Origin: Zymobacter sp047495495
GTDB lineage: Bacteria; Pseudomonadota; Gammaproteobacteria; Pseudomonadales; Halomonadaceae
Direction: 5' to 3'
NCBI RefSeq assembly: GCF_047495495.1
Contig: NZ_CP179930.1
Coordinates: 2,046,001 to 2,110,000, forward strand
Length of the DNA: 64,000 nt
Each line of letters starts with the position of its first letter. Position 1 is the first letter of the stretch. A program made the translations under genes and the position numbers. A model generated the notes under the pieces. That model saw nothing but the letters and a program-made list of their open reading frames with translations. It made no database searches and had not been told where the DNA came from. Shown here piece after piece: positions 9,198 through 17,957 of this stretch.

Positions 9198-10307
9198 ATG
9201 AGTACACCGCCTTCTCCTGACACGCCCGACATGGCCGCACTGGCCGAACAGATCAAGCTTTGGGGCCGCGAACTGGGCTTCCAGCAAGTGGGTATCACGG
9301 ATGTCGATCTGGGCGAGCATGCCGAGCGCCATCGACGCTGGCTGGCCGCTGGCTATCACGGCGAAATGGACTACATGGCGCGCCACGGCGAGCTACGAAC
9401 GCGTCCCGAACTGCTGGTTGAAGGCACGCAGCGTATCATCGTCGTGCGTATGAACTACCTGCCCCCCGAGGTCGAAACCACCAAGGTGCTGAGCCAGCCC
9501 AGCAAAGCCTACATTTCGCGCTACGCGCTCGGGCGTGACTATCACAAGGTGATCCGCAAGCGCCTGTCGACACTGGCTAAGCAGATTGAAAAGGCGGTCG
9601 GCCCGTTCGGCCATCGCGCCTTCGTCGACTCTGCTCCCGTGCTCGAACGGGGTCTTGCTCAGAAAGCAGGGCTGGGCTGGACCGGCAAAAACTCGCTGAT
9701 CCTCAACCCCAAGGCCGGCTCACTGTTCTTTCTAGGCGAGCTGTTCACCGACCTGCCGCTGCCCATTGACGAGCCGTATGACAAGATCCACTGCGGGAAA
9801 TGCCAGCGTTGCCGTGACATGTGCCCGACCCAAGCCATTGTCGACGATCAGGTCGTCGACGCACGACGCTGCATCTCGTACCTCACTATCGAGCTGAATG
9901 GCCCGATCCCGGAAGAACTTCGTTCGATGATGGGCAATCGCGTGTACGGCTGCGACGACTGCCAGCTGGTCTGCCCGTTTACCCGCTTTGCCAAGGCCAG
10001 TCAGGAAGACGACTTCGCCCCTCGTCACGACCTTGACCGTACCGATCTACTGACCCTGTTCAACTGGAGTGAAGACGACTTCCTCGACCGCACGGCGGGC
10101 AGCCCCATTCGCCGCATTGGCTATGAAAAATGGCTGCGTAATATGGCCGTCGGGCTGGGCAATGCCCCGTATTCTGCCGAGGTCGTGGCCGCACTGGAAG
10201 CGCGCCTTGATTATCCTTCAGCGCTCGTACAGGAACACGTACGCTGGGCGCTCGATCAGCAGCAACACCGCCAGAGCGCCCTGATCACCGTATCGCCCGC
10301 CGACTAG
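9198..10307 (+). CDS. queG: Epoxyqueuosine reductase QueG
   Basis: Cobalamin- and iron-sulfur-dependent enzyme of the last step of queuosine tRNA modification. The 369-residue protein has two ferredoxin-like clusters: CGKCQRCRDMCPTQAI (about 198-213) and YGCDDCQLVCPF (about 251-262), plus the DSAPVLERGLAQKAGLGW region typical of the family and a HEAT-like C-terminus. An open frame extends upstream to 9027, but the ATG at 9198 gives the normal family length, so I use it. Its 3' end converges on orn with a 45-nt gap. Confidence 0.94.
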   Translation: MSTPPSPDTPDMAALAEQIKLWGRELGFQQVGITDVDLGEHAERHRRWLAAGYHGEMDYMARHGELRTRPELLVEGTQRIIVVRMNYLPPEVETTKVLSQPSKAYISRYALGRDYHKVIRKRLSTLAKQIEKAVGPFGHRAFVDSAPVLERGLAQKAGLGWTGKNSLILNPKAGSLFFLGELFTDLPLPIDEPYDKIHCGKCQRCRDMCPTQAIVDDQVVDARRCISYLTIELNGPIPEELRSMMGNRVYGCDDCQLVCPFTRFAKASQEDDFAPRHDLDRTDLLTLFNWSEDDFLDRTAGSPIRRIGYEKWLRNMAVGLGNAPYSAEVVAALEARLDYPSALVQEHVRWALDQQQHRQSALITVSPAD

Positions 10308-10352
10308 CCGCGCGCTATCACACCGAGTGGCGGCATACGGCCTCACGCACGA

Positions 10353-10907
10353 TTACAGCGCGAGGAAGTGTTCACGGTAGTAAGCCAACTCAGCGATGGA
10401 CTCCTGAATATCATCCAGCGCCTGATGGGTGGCCTTTTTCTTAAAGCCGCCCAAAATCGACGGTTTCCAACGACGCGCCAGCTCTTTGAGCGTCGAGACG
10501 TCCAGATTGCGGTAGTGGAAGAAAGAGGCCAGCTCGGGCATTTCGCTGTTCAGAAAGCGGCGATCCTGATGCACGCTGTTGCCACACATCGGCGATACGC
10601 CCGCTTCAACGTACTGGCGCAGAAATTCCAGCGTCATCTGTTCAGCCTGCGCAGTATTGACGGCGCTTTCGCGCACGCGCTTCACCAAACCCGAACCGGT
10701 ATGCGTGCGCGTGTTCCACTCATCCATGTTCTCCAGCAGCTCGTCCGGCTGGTGCACGGCGATGACCGGCCCTTGCTCGATGACATTCAGGTCGCTGTCC
10801 GCGACGATCGTAGCGACTTCGATAATGCGTTCATGCTCTGGATCAAGCCCGGTCATTTCCAGATCGATCCAGATCAAGCGATCTGCCATTGCAGCCTGCT
10901 GGCTCAT
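10353..10907 (-). CDS. orn: Oligoribonuclease Orn
   Basis: DEDDh 3'-5' exonuclease that removes diribonucleotides, including pGpG from cyclic-di-GMP breakdown. The 184-residue protein has IDLEMTGLD near the N-terminus, CGNSVHQDRRFL in the middle and HQALDDIQES near the C-terminus, covering the D-E-D-D-H catalytic set. The ATG at 10905-10907 is used; Met7 (MADRLIWIDLEM) is an alternative start. It is convergent with queG and divergent from rsgA, the order also known from Pseudomonas. Upstream is a purine-rich run (agaaagaaaaaaagaaag). Confidence 0.96.
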   Translation of the reverse strand: MSQQAAMADRLIWIDLEMTGLDPEHERIIEVATIVADSDLNVIEQGPVIAVHQPDELLENMDEWNTRTHTGSGLVKRVRESAVNTAQAEQMTLEFLRQYVEAGVSPMCGNSVHQDRRFLNSEMPELASFFHYRNLDVSTLKELARRWKPSILGGFKKKATHQALDDIQESIAELAYYREHFLAL

Positions 10908-11201
10908 ACGTGATGTCCTAGAGAAAGAAAAAAAGAAAGTGATGAAGGCAAACGGTCACCCAGAAACGACCATGATAGCGTGACGCGCCCACGGTATCGA
11001 ACCCCATTACCCACCAAAGCAGAAACCTCCTCGCAGCAGTCGACCCTTATAGGAATCGCAGTCTGGCAGCGTTCATGGCATGATGCAGGGCTTGAACGCA
11101 CGGCGGTCAATGCCATTGCGCGTCGATACGGCGCGTTCTCGGCTACGCTAATACCGTAGCGTCATCGTTTCTTTTCATTCGAGTAGTGAGGTTGTTCATT
11201 C

Positions 11202-12209
11202 ATGGCGGGCCGCAAACTGACACGTCAACAGCGCTGGCGCATCGACAAGATCCAGGCAGAACGCAATCGCCGCGCCGACAAGAAAGAGGCCGCACTCGAT
11301 GAAGAGGCGATGGGGCCTGAGCACCGCGGCCGCGTGATCGCGCATTTTGGCCGTACGCTCGAAGTGGAGGGGATGGAAGAAGAAGCGGTTGCAGGCAAGC
11401 GATTCCGCTGTCACCAGCGCGCCAACCTGGAATCGCTGGTCACCGGCGACATCGTCAGCTGGCGTGAATTGAAAGACGGACTGGGCGTCGTGGTTGGCCG
11501 CTTCGATCGCCATTCAACGCTGGAACGCCCCGATGCCCGCGGTATCCTCAAGCCGGTAGCCGCCAACATCGACCGCATCCTGATCGTGGTAGCCGTCGAG
11601 CCGGTGCCGTTCGCCAACCTGATCGACCGCTATCTGGTCGCCGCCGAAGCCACGGGCATCACCCCGGCGCTGGTCATCAACAAGACCGACCTGCCTGCCG
11701 ACCCAGAACTCGATACGCTCAAGGCACGCTATCAGCGACTGGGCTACGACGTCCTGCCCGCCTCCGTTCGCCAGCAACATGGCCTAGACGTACTGCGCGA
11801 GGCGCTGAAAGACCTCACTACCGTATTCGTCGGCCAATCAGGCGTGGGCAAATCATCACTGATCAATACCCTGCTGCCCAGTGAAGACATTCGCGTCGGC
11901 GCACTGTCCGAAGACAGTCGCAAGGGAACGCACACGACGACCACCGCGCGACTGTACCACTTCCCCGCCGGTGGTGATCTGATCGACTCCCCGGGGATCC
12001 GTGAATTCGGGCTTGGCCATCTGACCGAGCAGCAGGTGACCGACGGCTTCGTCGAATTTCGCCCGTTTTTGGGACACTGCCGCTTCCGCGACTGCATGCA
12101 CCGCGAAGAACCCGGCTGTGCTCTGCGCGAAGCGGTCGCGGAAGGCAAGATCGACCTAGCCCGTTTCGAAAGCTATCAGCGCATCATCCACTCACTAACA
12201 GCTTCCTGA
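11202..12209 (+). CDS. rsgA: Small-subunit biogenesis GTPase RsgA
   Basis: Circularly permuted GTPase that checks 30S maturation. The 335-residue protein has an N-terminal OB fold (about 35-105), the motif order NKTD (about 165) before the P-loop GQSGVGKSSLIN (about 210), then DSPGIREFGL, and a C-terminal zinc knuckle CRFRDCMHREEPGC. The ATG at 11202 gives MAGRKLTRQQRWRI, a standard opening. It ends 1 nt before the stop of the convergent LysR gene, leaving no room for a separate terminator, so transcripts from the two genes are likely to overlap. Confidence 0.96.
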   Translation: MAGRKLTRQQRWRIDKIQAERNRRADKKEAALDEEAMGPEHRGRVIAHFGRTLEVEGMEEEAVAGKRFRCHQRANLESLVTGDIVSWRELKDGLGVVVGRFDRHSTLERPDARGILKPVAANIDRILIVVAVEPVPFANLIDRYLVAAEATGITPALVINKTDLPADPELDTLKARYQRLGYDVLPASVRQQHGLDVLREALKDLTTVFVGQSGVGKSSLINTLLPSEDIRVGALSEDSRKGTHTTTTARLYHFPAGGDLIDSPGIREFGLGHLTEQQVTDGFVEFRPFLGHCRFRDCMHREEPGCALREAVAEGKIDLARFESYQRIIHSLTAS

Positions 12210-12210
12210 T

Positions 12211-13125
12211 TCAACGCCCTCCGGCCACCATGGAAGTCATTGTCTGCGCCACGCGCTCAATGGCTTCCAGTGCCGCCCGCGACAGCTGACGCCGCGGCGG
12301 AATGCACAGCGCCAGCGATAAGCTACGCCGCTGGCTGCCTTTAAAGGGCACGAAGGCAATCTGCTTGCTGGCCAGATCCGGCATCACATCCAGAAGACTC
12401 AGCACCCCTACCGCGGCCCCTTCACGAATCAGCGTACGCATCAAACGGATATTGTCGCAGCTCGACAGCTGGTGCGGATCAATGCCGTGACGGCTATACA
12501 GTGTTGCCGCCGCATCGCTGACGATCAGCGGCGCAGCAGGCAGCATCTGGCGCTCATCCAGCACCGCACTCAGCGAAATGCTCTTGCGCCCCGCCATCGG
12601 ATGATCGACGGCCATCGCAATTCCCAGCGGTACTTCGATCAGCGTATGCACGGCCAGCGACGAGCTTTCCTTGGGATCGAGCAGAATACCGAAATCGACC
12701 TCTCCCGACTCGATCTTCTCGACGATACGATGGTTGTCCTCGACGTGCAGCTCGAACACCATCTCCGGCAGTTCCTGCCCGAGCGCGGCCAGCGCATGCG
12801 CTAGCGGGCCTTCACTCGCGGCGTCGATCATCGCAATATCCACACGACCACGACTGACGCCTTTCAGGTCGTCGATACGCTCACAGGAGCGCATGAACTC
12901 CTTCTGCCAGCGCATGATATCGTCGAACAACAGCTCACCCGCTGCCGTCAGTCGCAACCCGGAAGGAAGGCGGTCAAACAGCGGCACCTCAAGCGACTCC
13001 TCAACGCTCAGAATCTGCCGATTGATGGCAGATGCCGAGATGCCCAGCGAGTCAGCGGCCTTGCGCAGACTGCCGTGGCGGGCCACTTCAATGAAATAGC
13101 GAGAAAAACGGGAAAAGGGAAACAT
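12211..13125 (-). CDS. LysR-family transcriptional regulator
   Basis: The 304-residue protein has the LysR winged helix-turn-helix at the N-terminus (FSRYFIEVARHGSLRKAADSLGI, then INRQI and PLFDRL) and a substrate-binding domain from about residue 95. The effector is unknown. It lies 251 bp downstream of a NCS2 nucleobase permease that has the same orientation. LysR regulators often control neighbours, so purine or pyrimidine uptake is a possible target, but this is inference from position only. Repeated ctttcagga motifs sit upstream. It is convergent with rsgA. Confidence 0.88.
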   Translation of the reverse strand: MFPFSRFSRYFIEVARHGSLRKAADSLGISASAINRQILSVEESLEVPLFDRLPSGLRLTAAGELLFDDIMRWQKEFMRSCERIDDLKGVSRGRVDIAMIDAASEGPLAHALAALGQELPEMVFELHVEDNHRIVEKIESGEVDFGILLDPKESSSLAVHTLIEVPLGIAMAVDHPMAGRKSISLSAVLDERQMLPAAPLIVSDAAATLYSRHGIDPHQLSSCDNIRLMRTLIREGAAVGVLSLLDVMPDLASKQIAFVPFKGSQRRSLSLALCIPPRRQLSRAALEAIERVAQTMTSMVAGGR

Positions 13126-13203
13126 GACGACGGCTCTGAGTCTTCTCTGAACGGCCCACTAAAGGCAGCGATAAACCGCCAATGATCGCACATTCGCTGC
13201 ATA

Positions 13204-13320
13204 TCCTGAAAGAAATACTGCATTTCCTGACAAGCATAGCCCCGCTGAGACACCGTGCATCACCGACAACACAGACCCGCCCATGCGGCTATCGCTCTTT
13301 CAGGAAAATACCTTTCAGGA
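13204..13320. promoter_or_regulatory. Repeated ctttcagga motifs upstream of the LysR gene
   Basis: The 9-mer ctttcagga occurs at 13297-13305 and 13312-13320, 15 bp apart in the same direction, and inverted (tcctgaaag) at 13204-13212. They lie in the gap between the permease stop and the LysR start. They may be regulator sites; no proven link. Confidence 0.35.
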
Positions 13321-13376
13321 AAAGCCGGTGCCACATCCGCTAGGCCACCAGCCACCCTACTAACCATGCTCTACTA

Positions 13377-14705
13377 TCAGTCATCGCTGCGCTGGCGCGA
13401 CACACTGTTGAACAACAGGTTCAACAGCACCGCTACCAAGCAGCTCGTACCAATACTAGAGCTCATCAACACACGCACCCATTCAGGGAAATGGGCATAG
13501 AAGTTCGGCATCATGACCGGTACCAAGCCCATTACCAGCGATGCGGCCACGATCACCAGATTCATACTGTTGCGTTCATAGTCGACGCGCCCCAGCGTAC
13601 GGATACCGCTAGCGGCAACCGTACCGAACAGCAGTACGCCGCCGCCACCCAGTACCGGCAACGGAATGGAGGCCGCCACCTGCCCCAAAAAAGGCAACAG
13701 CCCCAGCACGACCAGCAGCGCCCCACCAGCCGCCACCACAAAGCGACTCTTGACGCCGGTGATCGCGATCAGTCCGATATTCTGAATGAAGACGCTCTGC
13801 GAGAACGAACCAAAGATCGGTGATAGTGCACTCGACAGCATGTCGGCACGCAGCCCATTAGCGATGCGCGGCGCATCCATTCGTGTTCCAACAACCTCCC
13901 CGGCAGCCAGCAACCCCGCCGTGGTTTCAGCCAGCAATACCACCATAATCAATGTCATCGACAGGATCGCACTGATGTCGAACTGCGGCAGCCCAAAAGC
14001 GAACAGTGCCGGCAACGCCACCCAAGCACTGCCATCCGAAACGAAAGTGATCTTGCCGCAGGCCCATGCAATCAGATAGCCACACACCATGCCCAATAAG
14101 ATCGCCAGTGGCCGTACCGCGGGCGGTGCAAGGCGCTGGATCAACAGCACAATCGCCAGCGTCAGCATGCCCAGCCCGATATTGCTCATGCTGCCCGCGT
14201 CAGGGCCATACCCGCCCATCAGCCAACTGATCGCGACAGGCACCAGCGACAACCCAATCACAGTGACCACGCTGCCAGATACGACGGGCGGAAACAGCCT
14301 GACAATCTGGGCAAAACATGGCGCGAGTAAGAACCCCAACACTGACGACACGATGATGGCGCCGAAGATCACCGGCAGGCTGCACCCACCACTCAACAAA
14401 CTGAGCATGGTTGCCACGCCAGTGAACGATACCCCTTGCACCAGCGGTAAGCGCACACCGATGCGCCAGATACCCAGACTCTGCAGCAGCGTCGCCAACC
14501 CACTGACAAACAGCGCTGCCGTTACCAGTGCAGCCGTTTCCACCTGAGACAGATGAGCGGCAGGCCCAATGATCAATGGTGGCGCAATAATCCCGCAGTA
14601 CATGGTCAGGATGTGTTGAATACCGTAGGCCAGCGTCTTACCACCCCCTAGACGGATATCTTCGGGTGGCACCACGGATGAGGAAGAAACGGAAGGTGAT
14701 GTCAT
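13377..14705 (-). CDS. NCS2-family xanthine/uracil-type permease
   Basis: Inner-membrane nucleobase:cation symporter of the NAT/NCS2 family. The 442-residue protein has about 12-14 hydrophobic helices. It carries QNIGLIAITGVKSRFVV, the family signature in which Q-N-x-G is the substrate-binding motif, and in transmembrane segment 1 YGIQHILTMY, whose His is typical of xanthine and uric acid permeases. Xanthine is the best guess; uric acid or uracil cannot be excluded. ATG at 14703-14705. It stands alone with a LysR gene downstream. A 37-bp inverted repeat lies about 105 bp upstream. Confidence 0.85.
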   Translation of the reverse strand: MTSPSVSSSSVVPPEDIRLGGGKTLAYGIQHILTMYCGIIAPPLIIGPAAHLSQVETAALVTAALFVSGLATLLQSLGIWRIGVRLPLVQGVSFTGVATMLSLLSGGCSLPVIFGAIIVSSVLGFLLAPCFAQIVRLFPPVVSGSVVTVIGLSLVPVAISWLMGGYGPDAGSMSNIGLGMLTLAIVLLIQRLAPPAVRPLAILLGMVCGYLIAWACGKITFVSDGSAWVALPALFAFGLPQFDISAILSMTLIMVVLLAETTAGLLAAGEVVGTRMDAPRIANGLRADMLSSALSPIFGSFSQSVFIQNIGLIAITGVKSRFVVAAGGALLVVLGLLPFLGQVAASIPLPVLGGGGVLLFGTVAASGIRTLGRVDYERNSMNLVIVAASLVMGLVPVMMPNFYAHFPEWVRVLMSSSIGTSCLVAVLLNLLFNSVSRQRSDD

Positions 14706-14810
14706 AGGGGTTAGCCCACCTTGTGATGATCAAGAGAAAGCAGTTATACGCGCCATCGCTTTCTATCGAAGCGTTACAGCACGCGGCATAGAGCGGAACG
14801 ACAACGCAGT

Positions 14811-14847
14811 GCCCACTTGATATCGACACTGCTTCACAGAAGTGGGC
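14811..14847. repeat. 8-bp inverted repeat upstream of the NCS2 permease
   Basis: Arms gcccactt (14811-14818) and aagtgggc (14840-14847) with a 21-nt spacer lie upstream of the permease start. This could be a leader hairpin or a dyad operator. No T-run follows on the minus strand. Confidence 0.45.
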
Positions 14848-14995
14848 GACGCACAAAGACGACATTTTTACTGCGCATCCTATGTGCAGCTATCGCCTCG
14901 TATTGTGCTCATTCCGACCACAAATGTGCATTATTTATTTCAAAGCGAAACGATTGTTATAGTAATTCCGCATCCAATAACAAAAGGAAAATACC

Positions 14996-15202
14996 ATGTC
15001 ATTCGAGTACCAACGCGTCAACTTCAGCGAAAATCACGAGCTTAACTACCTGCTGCGCCGTATTGGCAAGCGTCAGACCCAGCGGAACCGTGATACGGTC
15101 GTTACACTCGGGAAATCGCTCAAGAAAGCACTCAAAGTGCGCACGCTGACTCATCAGCAGTTCATTCCCTTCCTGCGCGGCAAACGCGCACTGCTGAAAT
15201 AA
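14996..15202 (+). CDS. Small basic protein of unknown function (68 aa)
   Basis: A short but convincing gene: an ATG with a good ribosome site (aaagga, 9 nt upstream), a 68-codon frame and a strong terminator 83 nt after the stop. The protein begins MSFEYQRVNFSENHELNYLL and is basic and helical, with no signal peptide, membrane segment or cysteine. Runs such as LGKSLKKALKVR suggest nucleic-acid or membrane-surface binding, but I recognise no family. The upstream 100 nt are AT-rich. It is divergent from the xanthine-type permease and convergent with the adenine-type permease. Confidence 0.7.
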   Translation: MSFEYQRVNFSENHELNYLLRRIGKRQTQRNRDTVVTLGKSLKKALKVRTLTHQQFIPFLRGKRALLK

Positions 15203-15284
15203 CCGGCACCTCGAACCTCACCGATAGAGGCCACTCGGCACTCTGACACGAAGGTCATTTCATGTTCCATGATCCCTTGAACAG

Positions 15285-15316
15285 AAAAGGCCTCCCTGTT
15301 GCAGGAGGCCTTTTTT
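15285..15316. terminator. Bidirectional terminator between small gene and adenine permease
   Basis: Stem aaaaggcctcc / ggaggcctttt with a short loop and a run of six T on the plus strand and four on the minus strand. It can serve both the small gene and the convergent permease. Confidence 0.9.
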
Positions 15317-15348
15317 CGTCATGCGGGCACGATCATGCTCACGATGCG

Positions 15349-16710
15349 TCAGTGCGTCGGCACGGCGAACAGCCCCAGCGACAGCAGGAACAGTATCCAC
15401 ATTGCTGGATGGATTTCCTTCCATTTACCACACGCCACCTTGACCACCACATACGACAGCATGCCGAACACGATACCGTGTGTGATTGAGTAGGTCAGCG
15501 GAATCATGATCATGGCCAAGAAGGCCGGAATCCCAACTTCCAGATTACGCCAGTCCACCTCACCGATCGACGACGCCATAAAGACACCGACCATGACCAG
15601 TGCCGGTGCCGTAGCCAGCGAAGGCACCAGCTGCAACAGCGGCGATAGGAACAGGAACGGCAGGAACAGCAGCGCGCAGACAATCGCGACAATCCCGGTT
15701 TTGCCCCCCTGGCTGACACCCGCGGCAGATTCAACGAACGCGTTAGCGGAACTGGTACCCAGCGGGGCAGAGATCAGCGCTGAAAAAGCATCGACCATCA
15801 TGGAACGCTTGAGGTTGCGCGGTTCGCCGTTTTCATCAAGCAGATTGCCCGCCTGACAGACGCTCATGAACGTCGAGAGCGCATCAAAGAAGGTCGTGAA
15901 CAGCACCACGAAGATAAACGGCACATAGCTGTACTGAAGCGCCCCGAAGATATCGACGATATCCGACCAGTGCGCTGCCTTGAAGCGCTCGAACGACGGC
16001 ATCGAGATAATCTCGGTGTAGTTGACGAGTGTCTTGGAGCTTTCGGTGATCGCCGTGAAGTGGGTGTCATCGAACCAGCGACCGACCGGAATGGCCAGAA
16101 TCGTGGTCAGGGCGATCCCCAGCACCAACGCGCCCGGCACCTTGCGAACGACGCAACCGATGGTGATGGCAAGCCCGATAAGGAAGACGACCAGAGAAGG
16201 AGAGATTTCACCCATGCCTACGATAGTGGCTGGGTTGGAGACGACCAGCCCTGCATTCTTGAGGCCGATCAGGGTGACAAATAGTCCGATACCGCTGCCG
16301 ACCCCATAGCGCAATGAGGCGGGAATGGCTTCGATCACGTACTTGCGCGCGTTGAACAGCGCCAGCAGCAGGAACAGCACGCCCGCCCAGAACACACAGC
16401 CCAGCGCGATCGGCAGCGGCATACCATGCCCGATGACCATCGTGTAGGTGAAGAGCGCGTTGAGCCCCATACCGGGCGCCACCAAGATAGGGTTCTTGGC
16501 GTAAAGCCCCATCGCCAGACAGCCGAAGGCACTGATCAGTACCGTTGCGGTCAGCGCCTGATCGAACGGTATGTTTGCCTGGTGTAGGATGTTCGGGTTA
16601 ACAGCAATGATATACATTGCCGCCAGAAAGGTACTGGCCCCTGCGATGATCTCGCGCCGTAGGGTACTTCCCTGAGCCTTGATACCAAAATATCGCTCAA
16701 GCACGCGCAT
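15349..16710 (-). CDS. Adenine/hypoxanthine-type permease (AzgA branch of NCS2)
   Basis: Inner-membrane purine:proton symporter. The 453-residue protein begins MRVLERYFGIKAQGSTLRRE, as in the AzgA/PurP/GhxP group, has about 12-14 hydrophobic helices, and contains GASTFLAAMYIIAVNP, APGMGLNALF and the long FVVLFTTFFDALSTF segment typical of the group. Adenine or guanine/hypoxanthine specificity cannot be told apart by eye. Upstream on its strand is a leader of more than 200 nt without another gene; I did not find the classic purine riboswitch core there. Confidence 0.88.
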   Translation of the reverse strand: MRVLERYFGIKAQGSTLRREIIAGASTFLAAMYIIAVNPNILHQANIPFDQALTATVLISAFGCLAMGLYAKNPILVAPGMGLNALFTYTMVIGHGMPLPIALGCVFWAGVLFLLLALFNARKYVIEAIPASLRYGVGSGIGLFVTLIGLKNAGLVVSNPATIVGMGEISPSLVVFLIGLAITIGCVVRKVPGALVLGIALTTILAIPVGRWFDDTHFTAITESSKTLVNYTEIISMPSFERFKAAHWSDIVDIFGALQYSYVPFIFVVLFTTFFDALSTFMSVCQAGNLLDENGEPRNLKRSMMVDAFSALISAPLGTSSANAFVESAAGVSQGGKTGIVAIVCALLFLPFLFLSPLLQLVPSLATAPALVMVGVFMASSIGEVDWRNLEVGIPAFLAMIMIPLTYSITHGIVFGMLSYVVVKVACGKWKEIHPAMWILFLLSLGLFAVPTH

Positions 16711-16981
16711 ACTCCAATTGCTGTCTGGTCGTTGGAACGATATATGGCCCGCGTGCTGTAATGAGCAGGCAGGCCATACACCGAGCGATCCTGCGGGCAG
16801 ACACCCTTTTCGATCCGGGGTAGACTACTCGGCCCGTGCAGTATACCCGTTACAGAACAAAGAGACGACAACTGTTGTCAGGTCTTTATATTCCCTCGAT
16901 AGAGCATGCCAGTTTCATGCCATGCTGCTCCGTTATCCTGCCGATACTGCCCGCTCACGAGGCCATAGGGAGATTCGCACC

Positions 16982-17812
16982 ATGTCCGATGCACTGACCG
17001 CCCCCTTGTTTCCGCTTGTCGTCAGCACCGAACAGCTGGACGCCCATCGCCACAGTGAACGCGTGGTGATCATTGACGTACCCACTCAACCCGAGCGCTA
17101 CCTTCACGCCCACATTCCGGGTGCCTATGTGCTCGACTACACGCAGCTGTTCAACGGACGAGCACCGACGCCCGCCGCAGCCCCGGACGACACCGTCATT
17201 GCCACCCTGCTGTCCAGCCTAGGCATCACAGCGGATACGCATGTCGTCGCTTATGATGACGAAGGCGGTGGCTGGGCATCTCGCCTGCTGTGGACGCTGG
17301 CATTGGTCGGGCACAAGCACTATTCCCTGCTGGACGGCGGCCTGCATGCTTGGCTGGCCGATCGCCGCCCCATTGAGACGACACCGTCACTGCCCGCACG
17401 CGCCCACTATGTGATCGAAGGGCGCAACGACGCCGTTGCGACCAACGCCGAGACACTGCTGGCGACACCGGAAACCTTCACGATCTGGGACGCTCGCTCG
17501 CCGGAAGAGTATCGCGGTGAGCTTGGCCAGTCGCCCCGTCTGGGCCACATGCCCGATGCCATCAACTTGGACTGGCGCATGCTGTTCGATGTAGATAACG
17601 CCTACCGCCTGCGCCCCAAGGACGAACTGAAGGCGCTGTTGGAACGCCACGGCCTAACATCCGATCGCCAGATCGTAGCGCACTGTCAGAGCCATCATCG
17701 CAGCAGCCTAGCCTGGCTGGTGGGTCAGTACCTAGGCTATCCTCGACTCAGCGCCTACCCCGGCGCATGGCTTGAATGGGGCAGCCGCACAGACACGCCG
17801 ATCACGCGCTGA
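16982..17812 (+). CDS. rhdA: Thiosulfate sulfurtransferase (rhodanese), RhdA type
   Basis: Two-domain rhodanese that moves sulfane sulfur to thiophilic acceptors. From the ATG at 16982 it is 276 residues. The first rhodanese domain (about 10-130) is inactive, as usual; the second (about 150-276) holds the persulfide cysteine in HCQSHHRSS, close to the CQTHHR loop of Azotobacter RhdA, with Ser in place of Thr. The frame is open further upstream to 16679, but that part is not rhodanese-like. It precedes psd by 145 nt on the same strand, the same pairing as in Pseudomonas. Confidence 0.9.
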   Translation: MSDALTAPLFPLVVSTEQLDAHRHSERVVIIDVPTQPERYLHAHIPGAYVLDYTQLFNGRAPTPAAAPDDTVIATLLSSLGITADTHVVAYDDEGGGWASRLLWTLALVGHKHYSLLDGGLHAWLADRRPIETTPSLPARAHYVIEGRNDAVATNAETLLATPETFTIWDARSPEEYRGELGQSPRLGHMPDAINLDWRMLFDVDNAYRLRPKDELKALLERHGLTSDRQIVAHCQSHHRSSLAWLVGQYLGYPRLSAYPGAWLEWGSRTDTPITR

Positions 17813-17957
17813 ACACGCCCCAGCCACATCCTTTAACGCTGCCCGCCACTTTTTCGTGCACACCTCATGGCGAACATGAGCGGGCCGCACCCGATTGAAT
17901 CAGCGTCAGCGCTCATCCATGCGATGACGCCCCCTGCCCTCACACTAGGAATCGCCC

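Noticed and set aside
10904..11116. Minus-strand 70-codon frame upstream of orn
   Set aside because: Overlaps the orn start region, with no ribosome site and Cys/Ser-rich composition unlike neighbours.
16711..16981. Classic purine riboswitch upstream of the adenine-type permease
   Set aside because: I could not find the conserved three-way-junction core (TATA, TTTCTACC-type and GACTA segments) in the right order.
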